From DASSTJ01 sp035707965 (lineage in GTDB: Bacteria; Actinomycetota; Actinomycetes; Actinomycetales; Angustibacteraceae): a stretch of DNA of 48,865 nucleotides. A model generated the notes under the pieces. It searched no databases. It was given only the letters and a program-made list of their open reading frames with translations, and had not been told where the DNA came from. This document shows, in pieces, positions 7,314-17,850 of the stretch. Every line of letters starts with the position of its first letter. The first letter of the stretch is position 1. The DNA lies in assembly GCA_035707965.1 (NCBI GenBank), contig DASSTJ010000180.1, positions 1-48,865 on the forward strand, written 5' to 3'. The position numbers and the translations under genes were made by a program.

Positions 7314-8885
7314 GTGAACGCGGGAGCCGTCCGGCTGCGGGCACGCGGCTGGGGTTGGCGGCACGCGGGACGGCGGGCCTGGGCGCTGCGGGGAGTCGAC
7401 CTGGACGTCGCGCCCGGTGAGCGGGTGCTGCTGCTGGGGCCGTCCGGTTCCGGCAAGTCGACCTTGCTGGGTGCCTGCGCCGGGCTGCTCGGCGAGCCCA
7501 CCCGGGAGCTCGACGGTGGGGTGCACGAGCACGAGAACGGCGGCCAGTCGCTGGGGACCCTGACCCTCGACGGCGTCCCCGCCGCGATCGCTCGGCTGCG
7601 CCACCGCACGGTGGACGGGCAGCCGGCCGCCACCACCGGCCTCCTGCTGCAGGACCCGGACGCCCAGACGGTGCTGGCCCGGTGCGGCGACGACGTCGCG
7701 TTCGGGCTGGAGAACCACGGCGTCCCCCGGCACGACATCTGGAGGCGCGTCGACGAGGCGCTCGCCCTCGTGGGCTTCCCGTACGGTCGGGAGCACCCGA
7801 CCAGCCAGCTGTCCGGCGGCGAGCGGCAGCGGCTCGCGCTGGCTGGCGTGCTGGCCCTGCGACCTGGTCTGCTCCTGCTGGACGAACCCACGGCGATGCT
7901 CGACCCCGGCGGTGCAGACCTGTTGCGGCGCAGCGTCTCTGACGTGGTCGCCGCTACCGGCGCCACCCTCGTCGTCGTCGAGCACCGCGTGGCCCAGTGG
8001 CTCGACCTCGTCGACCGCGTGGTCGTCCTCGAGGCGGGAGGTGGCGTCGTCGCGGACGGCTCGCCGGACGACGTCCTCGACCGGCGTGGAGCCGAGCTGG
8101 CGGCGCAGGGGGTGTGGGTGCCGGGGCACCTCCCGGCCGCACCTGCCCGCCGCCGCTCGGTCGCGCCTGCAGCGCTCCTGACGGCCGACGGCCTGGACGT
8201 CGCCCGCCCCGGGTCCCGACAGCCGGCAGCGCGTGACGTCCACCTCGAGGTGCGCGGTGGCAGGGCGACCTGCGTGACGGGACCCAACGGTGCCGGCAAG
8301 TCCACCCTCGCCCACGTGCTGGCGGGCCTGGTGCCACCGCTCGACGGCCGGCTCACCGCCCACGACGGGCTGGCTCGCGGGCTCGGCGCTGCGCCCCGCC
8401 GCTGGAAGGCGCGCGAGCTGGCGGCCCGCATCGGCACGGTCTTCCAGGAGCCGCAGCACCAGTTCGTGGCGTCGACCGTCTACGACGAGCTCGCCGTCGG
8501 ACCACGTCGGCTCCGGCTGCCCGAGCGCGAGGTCGACACCCGGGTCGCCGAGCTGCTCGCACGCCTGCGACTGCAGCACCTCGCGAAGGCCAACCCCTTC
8601 ACGCTCAGTGGGGGCGAGCAGCGCCGGCTCTCCGTGGCCACGGCGCTCGCGACCCGCCCTCGCGTGCTGGTGCTCGACGAGCCGACCTTCGGGCAGGACT
8701 CCCGCACGTGGGCCGAGCTCGTGGCGCTGCTCGCCGAGCTGCTCGACGAGGGCACCGGCGTGGTGGCCGTGACCCACGACCGCGCGCTCGTCTCGGCGGT
8801 GGCCGACACGGAGATCGCCCTGCCCGGTTCCGCCGTGAGCGGCGGGAGCGTGTCGTCCGAGACGCTGCGAAGGGTCGCGTCGTGA
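7314..8885 (+). CDS. ykoD: ECF transporter double ATPase, YkoD-type
   Basis: Two ABC ATPase domains are fused in one 523-residue chain, replacing the usual EcfA/EcfA' pair. Domain 1 has Walker A GPSGSGKST (42-50), signature LSGGERQRL (about 166) and Walker B LLLLDEPT. Domain 2 has Walker A GPNGAGKST (about 323), signature LSGGEQRRL (about 432) and Walker B VLVLDEPT. The GTG start lies 7 bases after the ykoE stop. The 3' end overlaps the start of ykoC by four bases (GTGA). It powers uptake of the YkoE-bound substrate. Confidence 0.94.
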   Translation: MNAGAVRLRARGWGWRHAGRRAWALRGVDLDVAPGERVLLLGPSGSGKSTLLGACAGLLGEPTRELDGGVHEHENGGQSLGTLTLDGVPAAIARLRHRTVDGQPAATTGLLLQDPDAQTVLARCGDDVAFGLENHGVPRHDIWRRVDEALALVGFPYGREHPTSQLSGGERQRLALAGVLALRPGLLLLDEPTAMLDPGGADLLRRSVSDVVAATGATLVVVEHRVAQWLDLVDRVVVLEAGGGVVADGSPDDVLDRRGAELAAQGVWVPGHLPAAPARRRSVAPAALLTADGLDVARPGSRQPAARDVHLEVRGGRATCVTGPNGAGKSTLAHVLAGLVPPLDGRLTAHDGLARGLGAAPRRWKARELAARIGTVFQEPQHQFVASTVYDELAVGPRRLRLPEREVDTRVAELLARLRLQHLAKANPFTLSGGEQRRLSVATALATRPRVLVLDEPTFGQDSRTWAELVALLAELLDEGTGVVAVTHDRALVSAVADTEIALPGSAVSGGSVSSETLRRVAS

Positions 8886-9697
8886 GCGTCGTGGCGGTCG
8901 CCGACCCCCGGACCGACCGCGGCATCGACCTGAGCGCCCCGGTCGCGCGCGCGAACCCGGTCGCCAAGCTGGCCGCCTCGACCGTGATCGCCCTCGGTCT
9001 GCTCGTCAGCGTCGACGTGGTGACCGCCGGCGTCGCGCTCGGCCTCGAGGCGCTCGCGCTGCCGTGGTGCGGTGTGCGGCTCCCCGCGCTGCTGCGGCGA
9101 GGTGTCGTCATCGTGGTCGGTGGCGTCCCCGCCGGCATCGCCACCGCCGTGTTCGGCGAGGACTCGGGATCGGTGCTGGCTGCGGCTGGGCCGATCAGCG
9201 TCACGTCCGGGTCTCTGCTCGCCGGCGTCGCGATCACCCTGCGCATCTTCGCGATCGGGCTGCCGGGCGTCGTCCTGCTCTCGACCACCGACCCCACCGA
9301 CCTCGCGGACGCCTTGGGCCAGGTGGCGCGGCTGCCCGCCCGGTTCACGCTGGCCGCCCTCGCCAGCCTGCGGCTCTTCGGGCTGATGGCGGTCGAGTGG
9401 CGCACGCTCTCGTTGGCTCGGCGCGCGAGGGGGCTCGGCGACGCCGGCCTCGTCGGCACCGTCCGCACGGCCGTGGGGCAGGTGTTCGCGCTGCTGGTGC
9501 TGGCCATCCGGCGTGCGACCGTGCTGGCCACCACCATGGAGTCGCGCGGCTTCGGCGTGGAGCGTCCGCGCACCTGGGCGCGCCCGTCCCGGCTGCACTG
9601 GCGCGATGCCGTGCTGGTGCTGGGCGCCGTGGCAGTCACGACGGTGGCCATCGCCGCCGGGGTGTGGGCCGGCACCTGGAACCCGGTGCTCGGCTGA
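8882..9697 (+). CDS. ykoC: ECF transporter T component, YkoC-type
   Basis: This 271-residue membrane protein is the energy-coupling scaffold between the S subunit and the ATPases. It has hydrophobic helices in the N-terminal half and at the C-terminus, and the two coupling motifs of EcfT: ARRARGLG and TTMESRGFG. The GTG at 8882 overlaps the ykoD stop (GTGA), indicating translational coupling. The last five codons, including the stop, are repeated two more times just downstream. Confidence 0.93.
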   Translation: MSVVAVADPRTDRGIDLSAPVARANPVAKLAASTVIALGLLVSVDVVTAGVALGLEALALPWCGVRLPALLRRGVVIVVGGVPAGIATAVFGEDSGSVLAAAGPISVTSGSLLAGVAITLRIFAIGLPGVVLLSTTDPTDLADALGQVARLPARFTLAALASLRLFGLMAVEWRTLSLARRARGLGDAGLVGTVRTAVGQVFALLVLAIRRATVLATTMESRGFGVERPRTWARPSRLHWRDAVLVLGAVAVTTVAIAAGVWAGTWNPVLG

Positions 9698-9733
9698 GAC
9701 GCGCTCGGCTGAGACGCGCTCGGCTGAGACGTA
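9689..9733. repeat. Three tandem copies of a 15-base unit at the ykoC stop
   Basis: CTCGGCTGAGACGCG occurs twice in perfect tandem (9689-9703, 9704-9718) and a third time with two changed bases at its end. The first copy contains the ykoC stop codon, so the 3' end of the gene has been duplicated. The repeat is in a unit of five codons and each copy carries the TGA. Confidence 0.85.
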
Positions 9734-9912
9734 CGTCGGCCCTCGCCGCCCGGCTACGTGCTGTATCAGCGGACGGTGACGGCTACTCACCTCTCGTGAT
9801 CGGAATGTGATCCTGGGGTGCAACCGTTGTGGCAGGTGAGGCGTCTTACTGGTGACAGGCGCACCGCCAGGCCGGCTGCGCACCACCAGCGCGACAGCAC
9901 GAGAGGGCAGCC

Positions 9913-10794
9913 ATGGGAGCGGCACGACGCAGGACCACGGCCCGGGTGACCGCGGCGCTCGCGATGACCGCCGGCCTCTCCCTCGCGCTCGCCGCCTGCG
10001 GCCCGGACTCCGGCACCTCCGCCCAGCCCGGCGCCACGACCGTCACGGTGGCCCCGTCGAGCAGCACCACCTCACCCAGCACGCCCACGTCCGGGCCGGC
10101 GACCAGCACGCCGACCAGCACGGCCAGCGCGCCGACGGCACCGACCGGCGGCGCCACGTCCACGCCGTCCAGCACGAAAGCACCCGAGAAGCCCAAGGAC
10201 GACCTCCTGCGCCCCGGCGCCGAGGGCCCGGAGGTGCTCGCGCTGCAGAAGCGGCTCAGCGACCTCGGCTACTGGTTGGGCACCCCGGACGGCGAGTGGG
10301 GCTCGTTGACGACGCAGGCGGTGTACGCGCTGCAGGGGGCGGCCGGACTGAGCCGGGACGGCGTCGTGGGGCCGGCGACGCGCAAGGCGATCGACCGTGG
10401 CGCGATGCCTGCCGTGCAGACCAAGGGCGACGCGGTGGAGATCGACATCAGCGCGGGCACGATCTCGTTCGTCAAGAACGGCAAGCCGTGGCGCGTGCTG
10501 CACACCTCGACCGGCAACGGCGGCACGTACCAGTCCGGAGACCACCTGGCGGTCGCCCGCACCCCGCGCGGCACGTTCAGCGTGCAGCGGCGCATCGACG
10601 GCGTGCGCGTGGCACCCCTCGGTCGCCTGTACCGGCCGGTCTACTTCTACGGCGGTTACGCCGTCCACGGCAGCGGCAGCATCCCGGCCTACCCCGCGTC
10701 GCACGGCTGCGCCCGCGTGTCGAACGCCGCCATCGACATGGTGTGGCGCGAGAACCTCATGCCGAACGGTCTACGGGTGCTGGTGCACGACTGA
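9913..10794 (+). CDS. L,D-transpeptidase lipoprotein with peptidoglycan-binding domain
   Basis: L,D-transpeptidases make 3-3 cross-links in peptidoglycan. The 293-residue protein has a lipoprotein signal ending in the lipobox LAAC (C29), a Ser/Thr/Pro-rich linker (about 30-95), a peptidoglycan_binding_1 domain (about 98-160, LRPGAEGPEVLALQKRL) and a YkuD catalytic domain (about 170-293). The catalytic motif is complete: H252 in HGSGS and H264, C266 in SHGCARV. ATG 9913 has GAGGG upstream. It stands alone, after a 215-base gap from ykoC, and is followed by a small hairpin. Confidence 0.93.
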   Translation: MGAARRRTTARVTAALAMTAGLSLALAACGPDSGTSAQPGATTVTVAPSSSTTSPSTPTSGPATSTPTSTASAPTAPTGGATSTPSSTKAPEKPKDDLLRPGAEGPEVLALQKRLSDLGYWLGTPDGEWGSLTTQAVYALQGAAGLSRDGVVGPATRKAIDRGAMPAVQTKGDAVEIDISAGTISFVKNGKPWRVLHTSTGNGGTYQSGDHLAVARTPRGTFSVQRRIDGVRVAPLGRLYRPVYFYGGYAVHGSGSIPAYPASHGCARVSNAAIDMVWRENLMPNGLRVLVHD

Positions 10795-10804
10795 TCGGGG
10801 GACC

Positions 10805-10820
10805 GCTCGCGTCCGCGAGC
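10805..10820 (+). terminator. Hairpin after the L,D-transpeptidase gene
   Basis: GCTCGCG and CGCGAGC are perfect complements separated by two bases, so the real loop takes in part of the stem. It starts 11 bases after the stop codon. It is a weak terminator candidate without a T-run. Confidence 0.4.
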
Positions 10821-10889
10821 GCTCTGTGCGCCGAGCCGCCGCCAGACGCGTGCCAGGCGGCTGTCAGTGGGTGGTGATCCAATCGTCTG

Positions 10890-12383
10890 GTGACAGCGAC
10901 GACGACGGTGGGCACCACACCGGATCCCAGGACCACCAGTCCGTGGCCCGCCCTCTGGGCACTGGTGCTGGGCTTCTTCATGATCTTGGTCGACCAGACC
11001 ATCGTGGCGGTGGCCACCCCGGCGATCATGGTCGACCTCGGTGCCGGCGTGAACAGCGTGCTCTGGGTCACCAGCGCCTACCTGCTCGCCTTCGCCGTGC
11101 CGCTGCTCATCACCGGGCGGCTGGGTGACCGGTTCGGGCCGAAGAACCTCTACCTGGTCGGTCTCGTGCTGTTCACCGGCGCATCGCTCTGGTGCGGCCT
11201 GACCGGCACCATCGACCAGCTCGTCGTGGCGCGGGTCGTGCAGGGGCTCGGTGCCTCGCTGATGACGCCGCAGACGATGGCGGTCATCACGCGCACCTTC
11301 CCGGCTGACCGGCGCGGTCAGGCGCTGAGCCTCTGGGGAGCGGTCGCCGGGATCGCCACGCTCGTCGGGCCGATCCTGGGCGGGGTCCTCGTCGACGGCC
11401 TCGGCTGGCAGTGGATCTTCTTCGTCAACGTGCCCGTCGGCGTCGTCGCCTTCCTGCTGTGCTGGCGGCTCGTCCCGGCTCTCGAGACGCACGCCCACCG
11501 GTTCGACGTCCTGGGGGTGCTGCTCAGCGCCGTCGGCATGTTCCTGCTGGTGTTCGGCATCCAGGAGGGCCAGACCTACGACTGGGGTCAGATCACCGGT
11601 CCGATCACCGTCTGGGGCCTCATCATCGCGGGCCTCGTGGTCTTCGCCGCATTCCTGGTGTGGCAGTGGCGCAACCGCGGTGAGCCGCTCGTGCCGCTCG
11701 CCCTCTTCCGTGACCGCAACTTCTCGCTGGCGAACGCCGCCATCATGACGATCGGCTTCTCGATCACCGCCATGGCGTTCCCGCTGATGATCTGGGCGCA
11801 GACCGTTCGCGGCTACAGCCCCACCCGCGCGGCGCTGCTCATGGTGCCGATGGCGGTCATCTCGGGCTGCCTGGCGCCGTGGGTCGGCAGGCTGACCGAC
11901 CGCGTGCACCCACGGCTGCTCGTCGGGATCGGGCTGACGGCGTTTCCCGCCGCGCTGGTGTGGCTCGCCCTCGTCATGTCGCCCGCGTCGCCCATCTGGC
12001 ACGTCCTGGCGCCCATCGCACTGCTCGGCATCGCGAACGGCTTCATGTGGGCGCCGCTGGGGTCGACGGCCACCGAGAACCTGCCGATGCACCAGGCGGG
12101 CGCCGGCGCCGGCATCTACAACACGACCCGCCAGGTCGGCGCCGTGCTCGGCAGCGCCGGCATCGCGGTGCTCATGCAGGCCCGCCTGTCGGCCGCGCTG
12201 CCCGGCGCGGGTGAGGGCATGGCGTCGCCCCACGCCGCCGGCCAGCCGCTCCCTGCGGCCGTGCTGGACGGCGTGAACGACGCGATGGCCCAGTCGATGG
12301 TGCTCCCTGCCGTCGTGCTGCTCGTCGGGCTCGTCGCCGTCCTGTTCTTCGCGACACCGAGGCACATGCGTGCCCCCGCCTAG
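10890..12383 (+). CDS. DHA2 family multidrug exporter (MFS)
   Basis: This 497-residue drug:proton antiporter of the EmrB/QacA type has about 14 hydrophobic helices. The family's first helix (GFFMILVDQTIVAVATPAIM), the loop GRLGDRFGPKN, and motif C-like ATLVGPILGGVLVDGLGWQWIFFVNVP are clear. The GTG start at 10890 leaves 19 residues before helix 1. No dedicated regulator lies beside it. The substrate cannot be inferred. A second DHA2 exporter is encoded at 32055-33488; the two are paralogues but clearly different sequences. Confidence 0.92.
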   Translation: MTATTTVGTTPDPRTTSPWPALWALVLGFFMILVDQTIVAVATPAIMVDLGAGVNSVLWVTSAYLLAFAVPLLITGRLGDRFGPKNLYLVGLVLFTGASLWCGLTGTIDQLVVARVVQGLGASLMTPQTMAVITRTFPADRRGQALSLWGAVAGIATLVGPILGGVLVDGLGWQWIFFVNVPVGVVAFLLCWRLVPALETHAHRFDVLGVLLSAVGMFLLVFGIQEGQTYDWGQITGPITVWGLIIAGLVVFAAFLVWQWRNRGEPLVPLALFRDRNFSLANAAIMTIGFSITAMAFPLMIWAQTVRGYSPTRAALLMVPMAVISGCLAPWVGRLTDRVHPRLLVGIGLTAFPAALVWLALVMSPASPIWHVLAPIALLGIANGFMWAPLGSTATENLPMHQAGAGAGIYNTTRQVGAVLGSAGIAVLMQARLSAALPGAGEGMASPHAAGQPLPAAVLDGVNDAMAQSMVLPAVVLLVGLVAVLFFATPRHMRAPA

Positions 12384-12387
12384 GCGG

Positions 12388-12412
12388 CTGGCCGTGGTTC
12401 CCCACGGGGGCC
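12388..12412 (+). terminator. Hairpin after the DHA2 exporter gene
   Basis: CCGTGG (12392-12397) pairs with CCACGG (12402-12407) over a 4-base loop, with further G-C pairing possible outside. It starts a few bases after the stop codon and lies upstream of the ABC exporter promoter. Confidence 0.4.
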
Positions 12413-12421
12413 GGACGCCTC

Positions 12422-12427
12422 TACCGT
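12422..12427 (+). promoter_or_regulatory. -10 hexamer for the ABC exporter operon
   Basis: TACCGT lies 30 bases before the ATG at 12458, leaving a short leader with GGGAGG as ribosome binding site. No convincing -35 is seen. Confidence 0.35.
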
Positions 12428-12457
12428 GCGAGCGGCCGTCCTGGGAGGTCATGGGTC

Positions 12458-13414
12458 ATGAGCACCGACAACGCCATCGAGGTCGAGGGCCTGCGGAAGA
12501 GCTTCGGCCACGTCCGTGCCCTGCGCGGGCTCGAGCTGACGGTCCCTGCCGGCGAGGTCACCGGATTCCTGGGACCCAACGGGTCGGGCAAGTCGACGAC
12601 CATGCGCATCCTGCTCGGACTTCTCCGGGCTGACGGCGGTCACGCGATCCTGCTCGGCGGTGACCCGTGGGTGGACGCCGTCCGGCTGCACCGCTCGGTC
12701 GCCTACGTGCCGGGCGACGTGAACCTGTGGCCGAACCTGACCGGCGGGGAGGCGATCGACATCCTCGTGCGGCTGTCCGCGCCGCTGGAGCCCGGTCGCA
12801 AGCGGGCCATGCTCGAGAGGTTCGACCTCGACCCGACCAAGAAGGCGCGTGCCTACTCCAAGGGCAACCGCCAGAAGGTCGCGCTGGTCGCCGCTCTGGC
12901 GTCGCGCGCCGAGCTCCTGGTGCTGGACGAGCCGACGTCCGGGCTCGACCCGATCATGGAGGCCGCGTTCACCGAGTCGATCCGCGAGGTCAAGCGCGAG
13001 GGTCGGTCGGTGCTGCTGTCCAGCCACGTCTTCGCGGAGGTCGAGCGGCTGGCGGACCGCGTCACCATCATCCGTGACGGTGTCACCGTCGAGTCCGGCA
13101 CGATCGCTGAGCTGCGCCACCTGACCCGCTCCCAGGTGACGGTCGGCATCGAGGCCGGCGCCGACCGGCTCGCGCGGCTGGCGGGGGTGCACGACCTGGC
13201 GCAGTCCGACGGGCACGTCAGCTTCGCCGTGGACGAGGCGGAGCTGCCCGCAGTGCTGGCCGTGGTCGCCAGCTTGTCCCCGCGCTCCATCGTGGCCAAT
13301 CCGCCGTCCCTGGAGGAGCTGTTCCTGCGTCACTACCGCCCGGAGCTGCAGGCGCTGGAGCGTGCTGGAGCTCAGGACGCCGCTGCCCGCGCCGCCGACG
13401 GTGACGAGCGATGA
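12458..13414 (+). CDS. ABC exporter ATPase
   Basis: The 318-residue protein carries one ABC ATPase domain: Walker A GPNGSGKST (about 39-47), signature YSKGNRQKV (about 132, a drug-exporter variant of LSGGQ) and Walker B LLVLDEPTSGLDP. The C-terminal 100 residues resemble the regulatory tail of DrrA-like exporters. Its last bases overlap the permease gene (ATGA at 13411-13414). Together the pair resembles the Mycobacterium tuberculosis Rv1218c/Rv1217c system, which exports antibiotics; substrate here is unknown. Confidence 0.9.
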   Translation: MSTDNAIEVEGLRKSFGHVRALRGLELTVPAGEVTGFLGPNGSGKSTTMRILLGLLRADGGHAILLGGDPWVDAVRLHRSVAYVPGDVNLWPNLTGGEAIDILVRLSAPLEPGRKRAMLERFDLDPTKKARAYSKGNRQKVALVAALASRAELLVLDEPTSGLDPIMEAAFTESIREVKREGRSVLLSSHVFAEVERLADRVTIIRDGVTVESGTIAELRHLTRSQVTVGIEAGADRLARLAGVHDLAQSDGHVSFAVDEAELPAVLAVVASLSPRSIVANPPSLEELFLRHYRPELQALERAGAQDAAARAADGDER

Positions 13415-15066
13415 CCGCCGTGGCGGCGCGTCCGGCGGCATCGACGTCGACGACGTCCCGGCGCCGGCCCCAGCGCACGTTCGCCGGCTTCGGCGCAGCG
13501 CTTCGCCTCGTGCTGCGGCGGAACCGCACCCGCATGCTGGTCTGGGTGCTCGTGATCGTGGGGCTGTTCGCCTACGTGGCCGCCTACTACCGCACGATCT
13601 TCGACACCCAACGGGCCCTCGACGACTTCGCTCGCCTCAGCGACACCCCGGCCATCCGGGGCCTGACCGGCCTGGCCGCCGCGCCGAGCACCCTGGGCGG
13701 CGCCGTCTGGACGAAGATCTGGATGACCAGCGCGCTCGCCCTGGCGTTCGGCGTGGTGTTCCTCGTGACGCGCAGCGGGCGAGCGGACGAGGAGCTCGGG
13801 CGTACCGAGCTGCTGCGCGCCCGCGTGCTGGGGGTCCACGCGTACTCCGCCGCCGCGTGGGCTGCGGCGGCCGGCCTGTGCCTGGTCTGCGGCACCGGCG
13901 TCGCCGTGTCCTCGATCCTCTTCGGGCTCGACCCCTCGGACGCCGGCGTGACCGGGTCGCTGGTCATCGGCGCGTCGGTCGCGGGGGTGGGTGCCGTCGC
14001 CGTCGGGGTGGCGGCGGTCGCGGGGCAGGTGGCGACCACCGCCCGCGGCGCCAACACGATCGGCTCCGTCGTCCTCGCCGCCTTCTACGCCCTGCGCATG
14101 GTCGGTGACCTCGGCGACGGACACCTCACCTGGGCCTCGCCACTGGGCTGGGGCCAGGAGATGCAGCCGTGGGGAGCCAACCGGTGGTGGGTCCTCGCCC
14201 TGCTGCTGGCGGTGGCGGCCGGGCTGCTGGCGGTCGCCCTGGTGCTCGAGGGTCGGCGTGACCTCGGGGCGGGCCTCGTCGCCGAGCGCTCCGGAGCCGC
14301 CGCCGCGCCCACCTGGTACGCCTCCCCCCTGGGACTCGCTCTGCGGTTGCAGAGGGGGCCGGTCATCGGCTGGGGTATCGCCGTCGTGGTGTGGGCGTTG
14401 CTGGTCGGGTCGATGGTCGACGCCATGACGAACCTGCTCGACGACGCGGGCGCCCGCACCCGAGCACTCGTCGGTGGCGGCGGCGTCACGCCCCTGCTGG
14501 CCCTCCTCGTCGAGATGATCGCTCTGGTCGTCACCGTCTTCGCCGTCCAGTCGGCGGTGACCCTGCGCAGCGACGAGGCCGCCGGGATGGCGCAGGTGCA
14601 GCTAGCGGGGTCGGTCTCGCGCCTGCGCTGGGTCGCCGGCCGCCTGGTGATCCCGGTCGTCGGTTCGGCAGTGCTGCTGCCGCTCGGTGGCGCGCTCGTC
14701 GGGTGGTCGTACGAGATGTCGTCGGACGAGGGCGGGCAGGTGCGGGCGCTCGCGCTCGCGGCCCTGACCTACTGGCCCGCGGTCATGGTCCTGGTCGGCG
14801 TCGCGGTCGGGCTGTTCGGCTGGCTGCCCCAGAGCGCGGTGGTGACGCCATGGGCGGTGCTGGGCGCCATGTGGGTCGTGGCCGTCGCGGCCGACGCCCT
14901 TCACCTGCCCGCCTGGCTGCTGGACGCTCTACCGTTCTCGGCCACGCCCTACCAGCCGGCCGAGCCCTTCCGGTGGGCACCCGTCGTCGTCCTGACGCTG
15001 GTGGCAGCCGCCCTGGTGATCGGTGGCGTCGCCCGGTTCGTGCGTCGAGACGTCGAGCTCGCCTGA
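13411..15066 (+). CDS. ABC exporter permease (Rv1217c-like, about 12 helices)
   Basis: A 551-residue membrane protein with two similar halves of about six helices each, the size and layout of the 'polyketide antibiotic transporter' permeases such as M. tuberculosis Rv1217c. The N-terminus is a basic cytoplasmic tail (about 1-40) followed by LRRNRTRMLVWVLVIVGLF. It overlaps the ATPase gene by four bases, so the two are cotranslated. The gene ends 27 bases before the first HAIR box of the dnaK operon. Confidence 0.88.
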   Translation: MTAVAARPAASTSTTSRRRPQRTFAGFGAALRLVLRRNRTRMLVWVLVIVGLFAYVAAYYRTIFDTQRALDDFARLSDTPAIRGLTGLAAAPSTLGGAVWTKIWMTSALALAFGVVFLVTRSGRADEELGRTELLRARVLGVHAYSAAAWAAAAGLCLVCGTGVAVSSILFGLDPSDAGVTGSLVIGASVAGVGAVAVGVAAVAGQVATTARGANTIGSVVLAAFYALRMVGDLGDGHLTWASPLGWGQEMQPWGANRWWVLALLLAVAAGLLAVALVLEGRRDLGAGLVAERSGAAAAPTWYASPLGLALRLQRGPVIGWGIAVVVWALLVGSMVDAMTNLLDDAGARTRALVGGGGVTPLLALLVEMIALVVTVFAVQSAVTLRSDEAAGMAQVQLAGSVSRLRWVAGRLVIPVVGSAVLLPLGGALVGWSYEMSSDEGGQVRALALAALTYWPAVMVLVGVAVGLFGWLPQSAVVTPWAVLGAMWVVAVAADALHLPAWLLDALPFSATPYQPAEPFRWAPVVVLTLVAAALVIGGVARFVRRDVELA

Positions 15067-15092
15067 CGGGGAATTCTGACCGTCGCACGCTA

Positions 15093-15113
15093 GTTGAGTC
15101 GAGTGTACTCAAG
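15093..15113. promoter_or_regulatory. HAIR box 1 (HspR operator), dnaK promoter
   Basis: GTTGAGT-7-ACTCAAG matches the HspR inverted repeat CTTGAGT-7-ACTCAAG with one changed base. It lies upstream of the -35 of the dnaK operon. Confidence 0.9.
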
Positions 15114-15128
15114 TTTGGCTCGCTCGAT

Positions 15129-15158
15129 TTGACACGCCAGAGCGACGCTGGAGAAACT
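15129..15158 (+). promoter_or_regulatory. dnaK operon promoter
   Basis: TTGACA (15129-15134) is a consensus -35. A -10 at GAAACT (15153-15158, 18-base spacing) is weak and touches HAIR box 2. The two HAIR boxes therefore bracket the promoter. Confidence 0.6.
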
Positions 15159-15177
15159 TGAGCCGAACGGACTCAAC
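15157..15177. promoter_or_regulatory. HAIR box 2 (HspR operator), dnaK promoter
   Basis: CTTGAGC-7-ACTCAAC matches the HspR inverted repeat with one change in each half. It overlaps the likely -10 region, so HspR bound here would block initiation. Confidence 0.88.
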
Positions 15178-15240
15178 ATGGTCACCGCTCAGCCGTCCGG
15201 CGTCGAGCCACGGTGACCGCTACAACGGAGGAGACACCTC

Positions 15241-17123
<1,883 letters not shown>

Positions 17124-17124
<1 letters not shown>

Positions 17125-17735
17125 TGACGGACGCTCATCGGCAGGACGACGGTCGTCCGGCCCAGGGCACGGACGGCGGGAGCGAGCCTCCCGTCGTCCG
17201 TGACCGGCGACGGATCGACCCCATCACGGGCGAGGTGCGCGACCACCCGGCCGAGCCTCCCGCCGCCGTGGACAGCGTCACCGAGGAGGCCGAGAACGAG
17301 GCAGCCGAGAGCGCGATGGCGTCCGAGCTGCTGGCCGACCTTCAGCGTCTGCAGGCGGAGTACGTCAACTACCGCAAGCGGGTGGAGCGTGACCGTGACG
17401 TCGCCCGCGACCTCGCGGTGGCCGGCGTGCTCGAATCTCTGATGCCGGTCCTCGACGACATCCAGCTCGCGCGAGAGCACGGCGATCTGGACGACGGGCC
17501 GTTCGCTGCGATCGCCGACAAGCTCGAGGGCACGTTGGCGCGGTTCGGCATGCAGCGGTTCGGCGCGCCGGGCGAGGCGTTCGACCCGACGGTCCACGAG
17601 GCACTCATGCACACTCAGGGTGAGCTCGGCGAGGGCGTCGACGTCACGACCGTCACCCAGGTGATGCAGCCGGGCTACAAGGCCGGTGAGCGGGTGCTGA
17701 GGGCAGCCCGGGTGGCGGTGGCCGACCCTGCCTGA
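17124..17735 (+). CDS. grpE: Nucleotide exchange factor GrpE
   Basis: GrpE releases ADP from DnaK. The 203-residue protein has a charged, poorly conserved N-terminal segment (1-60), the long dimerising helix with LLADLQRLQAEYVNYRKRVERD, and a C-terminal beta domain with FGAPGEAFDPTVHEALMH. ATG 17124 overlaps the dnaK stop codon, so translation is coupled. The family and operon position leave no doubt about identity. Confidence 0.97.
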
Positions 17736-17753
17736 CCCACGAGCAGGACGCCG

Positions 17754-17790
17754 TCGGCCGCGTCGGTCGCAGTGCGACGGGCGCGGCCGA
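17754..17790 (+). terminator. Hairpin between grpE and dnaJ (attenuator or processing site)
   Basis: TCGGCCGCG (17754-17762) pairs with CGCGGCCGA (17782-17790) and GTCG/CGAC extends the inner stem after a 3-base internal mismatch. It sits in the only sizeable gap of the chaperone operon (115 bases). It could lower readthrough into dnaJ-hspR or stabilise the upstream dnaK-grpE message. Confidence 0.5.
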
Positions 17791-17850
17791 TGACGGCGAT
17801 GGACGAACGGCAGGCGCGTCGGGAGCGCAGCAGGACGAGAGGAGGTGCCG

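Noticed and set aside
6047..8437. 796-residue reverse-strand frame across the thiamine importer genes
   Set aside because: Shadow of ykoE/ykoD except for its last 48 residues, which I kept as a separate small membrane peptide.
9740..9912. Possible cyclic-di-AMP riboswitch before the L,D-transpeptidase gene
   Set aside because: Such switches often precede wall enzymes in actinobacteria, but the conserved segments are not present here.
10689..12452. 587-residue reverse-strand frame across the first DHA2 exporter
   Set aside because: Its composition (His, Asp, Arg and Gly runs) is that of an antisense shadow of a membrane-protein gene.
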